A stretch of 64,000 bases of DNA from contig NZ_JAELXQ010000003.1 of NCBI RefSeq assembly GCF_016427605.1, forward strand, positions 248,001-312,000, given 5' to 3'. Numbering within the stretch: the stretch's first letter is position 1; each line of letters starts with the position of its first letter. Below, piece after piece: positions 61,359 to 64,000 of the stretch. The notes under the pieces were generated by a model that saw only the letters and a list, made by a program, of their open reading frames with translations, did not search any database and had not been told where the DNA came from. Both the position numbers and the translations under genes were made by a program. This DNA comes from Ochrobactrum sp. Q0168. GTDB lineage: Bacteria > Pseudomonadota > Alphaproteobacteria > Rhizobiales > Rhizobiaceae.

Positions 61359-62014
61359 GTGCGCATGCGGTTCTGTTCGATATGGACGGCACACTGATTG
61401 ACAGTGAGCCCTTTCACTATGAAACGCTTCTAGGGGCGATTAACGCCCTCTCAGGCACGGTTCCGGAGAACTTCGAAAACCGCGTAACTGGCACAACTAT
61501 CGCCGATTGCCATGCCATGCTCCGGAATGAGACGGGTATGACGGCCGATCTGGGAGCCTTTATCCAAGCGAAATATGCAGCTTATGTCAGTGGAGCGACC
61601 CGCTTGAAACTCCGCGCTGGCGCGGCGGAGGTGTTGGCCTATCTCGATGAGGCGGGCATTCCTTACGCGATTGTTTCCAATTCGGACCGTATGCTTATGG
61701 ACGCAAATTTGCGGGCAGTCGGGTTGCAGCGCCCTGATTTCATCAGTGTATCGCGCAATGACGTTCGTGAAGGCAAGCCAGCGGCGGAGCCCTATTTGCG
61801 CGGTGCTTATCTGCTTGGCATCGAGCCGTCGCAGTGCATCGTTGTCGAAGACAGCGTGCCGGGCGCTTATGCAGGTCTTGCTGCCGGCATGACTGTTATC
61901 GGGTGGCCAGAGCCGCACCGCACTGATCTCATTTTCCCGAACGGCGTTGTAACCGCCGATCCTGAAAACCTTCTTTCCAGTTTGCAGCCGCTTTTAAACG
62001 CGGTTGCCCAATAG
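61355..62014 (+). CDS. HAD-IA family phosphatase (phosphosugar type)
   Basis: A 219-residue HAD hydrolase with motif I DMDGTLIDSEP (residues 9-19), motif II VSNSDR, the lysine in REGKPAAEPYLRG and motif III VVEDSVPGAYAG. The cap domain is of the beta-phosphoglucomutase/sugar phosphatase type. Its ATG overlaps the kinase stop (ATGA), so kinase and phosphatase are translated together. It may remove toxic or wrongly phosphorylated intermediates, or act as a mutase on the pathway; motif content alone does not decide. Confidence 0.87.
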   Translation: MSAHAVLFDMDGTLIDSEPFHYETLLGAINALSGTVPENFENRVTGTTIADCHAMLRNETGMTADLGAFIQAKYAAYVSGATRLKLRAGAAEVLAYLDEAGIPYAIVSNSDRMLMDANLRAVGLQRPDFISVSRNDVREGKPAAEPYLRGAYLLGIEPSQCIVVEDSVPGAYAGLAAGMTVIGWPEPHRTDLIFPNGVVTADPENLLSSLQPLLNAVAQ

Positions 62015-62039
62015 CAAGCCAGACAAGGATAGCATTTCC

Positions 62040-62813
62040 ATGTTTCTCGAAAAGTTCAGAATTGACGGCAAAATTGCGGTCGTCACGGGCGCCGCGCGCG
62101 GCATAGGCCTTTCTGCCTCTGAAGCGCTGGCGGAAGCTGGTGCGAAGGTAGTGCTCACCGATATGAGCCAGGAACTGCTGGACAAGGCTCTCGCTGAACT
62201 CGCCGCCAAGGGCTACAGCGTCGAGGGCGAACTGCTGGATGTTACGGATGTTGAAGGCGTTCAGCGCGTGCATGATTTAATTATTGCGCGACATGGCCGC
62301 GTCGATATCCTCGTCAACAATGCCGGTATCGCGATCAGCAATCATCCTGCTGAAACCATGGCCGATGATGTCTGGAACAAGGTGATCGACGTCAATTTGA
62401 ATGGCGTGTTCTGGTGCTGCCGCGCGTTCGGTAAGTCGATGCTGGAAAATGGCTCCGGCAATATCGTCAATGTGGGGTCCATGTCCGGTTTCGTGGTCAA
62501 CCGCCCGCAGGAACAGGCGAACTACAACGCATCCAAGGCCGCAGTGCACCACCTGACACGTTCGCTGGCTGCTGAATGGGGCGCACGTGGGGTTCGCGTC
62601 AACTCGGTAGCGCCGACCTATATCGACACAGAAATGAACAAATATGTCTATGATGATCCTGAAATGTATCGTCATTGGGTTGGTGGCACACCAATGAACC
62701 GTCTTGGGCGCACGGACGAAGTCGCCTCTGTCATTCTTTTCCTTGCAAGCGAGGCATCAAGCCTCATGACCGGCTCGATCGTTCTGGCCGATGGAGGCTA
62801 TGTATGTTGGTAA
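62040..62813 (+). CDS. SDR family oxidoreductase (polyol dehydrogenase type)
   Basis: A 257-residue classical SDR: TGAARGIGLSASEAL near residue 19, NNAGIAISNH, NVGSMSGFVVNRPQ and YNASK. The segment NRPQEQANYNASKAAVHHLT is typical of arabitol/sorbitol/xylitol dehydrogenase-like SDRs. It probably oxidises a polyol or sugar to the ketose that the FGGY kinase uses. AAGGA lies about nine bases before the ATG. It overlaps the next gene by 10 bases. Confidence 0.9.
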   Translation: MFLEKFRIDGKIAVVTGAARGIGLSASEALAEAGAKVVLTDMSQELLDKALAELAAKGYSVEGELLDVTDVEGVQRVHDLIIARHGRVDILVNNAGIAISNHPAETMADDVWNKVIDVNLNGVFWCCRAFGKSMLENGSGNIVNVGSMSGFVVNRPQEQANYNASKAAVHHLTRSLAAEWGARGVRVNSVAPTYIDTEMNKYVYDDPEMYRHWVGGTPMNRLGRTDEVASVILFLASEASSLMTGSIVLADGGYVCW

Positions 62814-63889
62814 ATGCAGTTTCAACCGTGCGCGGTGCGCGCTTTCCCGGTCGGTACATTCAAGGCGCAGGCGTTATCGCGCGTCTTGGAGAAGAGGCAG
62901 CAAGCTTCGGCGATAAGGCAGTCGTTCTTCTCGATAATGGTATTTTTGACATCCTGGAGCCAAAGGTCGATGCGGCTTTTGCCTCTGGTCCAGAGGCGCG
63001 CATCGTGCGCCATGGCGGCGAATGCTCCGAAAGCCAAATCGCGGCTCTCGTTGCACAAGCCCGTGAAGCAGGCGCGAAAGTCGTTATCGGGGTTGGCGGC
63101 GGCAAGGCGTTGGATACGGCGAAAGCTGCGGCGCGCGATCTTGCCCTCCCATCGATCATCTTCCCGACCATTGCGGCGTCCGATGCCCCATGCAGCGCGC
63201 TTGCCGTTGTCTATAATGACGATGGTTCGGTGGCTTATGATACGTTTCTGCCAAGCAACCCTAATCTGGTTCTGGTCGATACAGCGCTGATCGCACAGGC
63301 TCCGGCGCGCTTCCTCGCTGCTGGTATCGGTGATGCACTTGCCACCTTTTATGAAGCAGACTCCTGCCGCCAGTCCGGCGCTTTCAACTGCATGAAAATG
63401 CAAGGCGTCAGTCTTGCTTATGAAGTTGCACGTTTCTGCCGCGATACGATCTTTGAATTTGGCGCAGCGTCGCTCAAGGAGTGCGACGCCAAGCAGGCAG
63501 GTCCAGCGATGGAACGCGTGATCGAAGCGAATATCCTGCTTTCGGGCGTCGGCTTTGAATCAGGCGGGGTGGCGGCTGCTCATGCTATTCATCATGGCCT
63601 TTGCGAGTTGGATGATGTTCATCACCATCTACATGGTGAAAAAGTCGCCATCGGTGTTCTCGCTGGCCTCAAGCTGCACGGTGCGGAAGAAGAATTCCAG
63701 AAGGTTCGCGAATTTTGTCTTTCCGTGCGGTTACCAACCCGTCTTGCCGATATCGGCATCGAAGACGCGACGGACGAGAAACTGGAAATCGTCGCCAAGC
63801 GCGCCTGCCGCGCCGGTGAAATCATTCACAATGAGCCGATCAAGGTAACGCCGGATATGGTCGTCGCCGCATTAAAGCAGCTCATCTAG
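62804..63889 (+). CDS. Iron/zinc-containing alcohol dehydrogenase, glycerol dehydrogenase-like
   Basis: A 361-residue GldA-type enzyme. VIGVGGGKALDTAKA (NAD-binding) is near residue 94, FPTIAASDAPCSALAVVY follows, the metal Asp lies in GIGDALATFYEAD, and metal His residues in AHAIHHGL and HHHLHGEKVAIG. It oxidises a vicinal diol (glycerol or other polyol) to a hydroxyketone. The start is at ATG 62804, with GGAGG inside the preceding SDR gene; the frame is open to 62675, which would overlap more. Confidence 0.9.
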   Translation: MLVNAVSTVRGARFPGRYIQGAGVIARLGEEAASFGDKAVVLLDNGIFDILEPKVDAAFASGPEARIVRHGGECSESQIAALVAQAREAGAKVVIGVGGGKALDTAKAAARDLALPSIIFPTIAASDAPCSALAVVYNDDGSVAYDTFLPSNPNLVLVDTALIAQAPARFLAAGIGDALATFYEADSCRQSGAFNCMKMQGVSLAYEVARFCRDTIFEFGAASLKECDAKQAGPAMERVIEANILLSGVGFESGGVAAAHAIHHGLCELDDVHHHLHGEKVAIGVLAGLKLHGAEEEFQKVREFCLSVRLPTRLADIGIEDATDEKLEIVAKRACRAGEIIHNEPIKVTPDMVVAALKQLI

Positions 63890-63908
63890 CGTTTATCGGG
63901 AGGTTATC

Positions 63909-64000
63909 ATGCAGGAAGTTATTTCGTCTTTCGCCAAAGACCTGTTTGCAGGCAAGCGTGTTTTGGTTTCGGGCGCAACGAGTGGCATCGGTCTTGAAAT
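63909..64000 (+). CDS. SDR family oxidoreductase, N-terminal fragment
   Basis: The last 92 bases encode MQEVISSFAKDLFAGKRVLV then SGATSGIGLE, the cofactor-binding start of a short-chain dehydrogenase. RBS GGGAGG is five bases upstream. The rest of the gene, and possibly of the operon, lies beyond the window. It is the third dehydrogenase in the plus arm. Confidence 0.8.
   Translation, partial: MQEVISSFAKDLFAGKRVLVSGATSGIGLE

Noticed and set aside
1-64000. Prophage, integrative element, CRISPR array or toxin-antitoxin module
   Set aside because: I saw no integrase, transposase, phage structural gene, tRNA attachment site, regularly spaced repeats or paired toxin-antitoxin ORFs.

Overview
The window looks like a chromosomal segment from an alphaproteobacterium of the Brucella/Ochrobactrum group (order Hyphomicrobiales). 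This is inferred from gene content: the Pls/PosA-type NRPS, sulfonate importers, choline-sulfate genes, the four-carbon acid sugar operon, an omega-transaminase closely resembling the Ochrobactrum enzyme as I remember it, and a GC-rich coding style. I see no rRNA, tRNA, CRISPR array, integrase or transposase. Almost everything is transport, catabolism and local regulators, as expected of a secondary replicon or accessory metabolic region.

Layout. 1-5.7 kb: start of a divergent LysR gene, then an operon of a membrane-bound single-module NRPS, a GNAT acetyltransferase and a phosphopantetheinyl transferase. 5.7-13.7 kb: a minus-strand CUT2 (ribose-type) ABC importer with two permeases plus a DhaK/DhaL-like kinase pair, divergent from a LacI regulator with visible operators. 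13.8-16.5 kb: a class III aminotransferase convergent with L-2-hydroxyglutarate oxidase. 16.8-22.2 kb: two tandem sulfonate importers (tauABC, ssuACB), followed by a roughly 200-bp palindromic repeat element. 22.5-33.6 kb: a GntR regulator and a complete D-erythronate/L-threonate pathway to DHAP (denD, ltnD, otnK, otnC, otnI), an SDR, and a CUT1 ABC importer. 33.6-37.6 kb: a sitABCD Mn/Fe importer behind two 19-bp palindromes. 37.6-42 kb: a phosphodiester glycosidase, then choline-sulfate genes (LysR, choX, betC). 42-43.8 kb: small stress-type proteins, including a tandem pair of which one copy appears frameshifted, and an MgtC-like protein. 44-50.8 kb: a LacI regulator divergent from a complete CUT2 importer and an SDR, with two perfect palindromes between them. 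50.9-64 kb: an RpiR regulator and two divergent arms. The minus arm holds a cupin phosphoglucose isomerase, KDPG aldolase, a shikimate-dehydrogenase-like enzyme, a D-2-hydroxyacid dehydrogenase and a UlaG-like hydrolase. The plus arm holds a CUT2 importer, FGGY kinase, HAD phosphatase, SDR, glycerol-dehydrogenase-like enzyme and a truncated SDR.

How the genes work together. Each catabolic block pairs a periplasmic binding protein and its permease with enzymes and a local regulator of the LacI, GntR or RpiR family. The most promising candidate for an undescribed system is the 50.9-64 kb divergon. It has a full enzyme set for importing, oxidising, phosphorylating and cleaving a sugar, polyol or cyclitol, and its central intergenic region carries two sites resembling the HexR/RpiR consensus. 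The pathway does not match one I recognise. Second are the NRPS-GNAT-PPTase operon and the DhaK/DhaL pair, whose DhaL departs from the canonical nucleotide-binding motif. Positions and motifs were read by eye. No similarity search was run, so family names rest on recognised motifs and remembered homologues.
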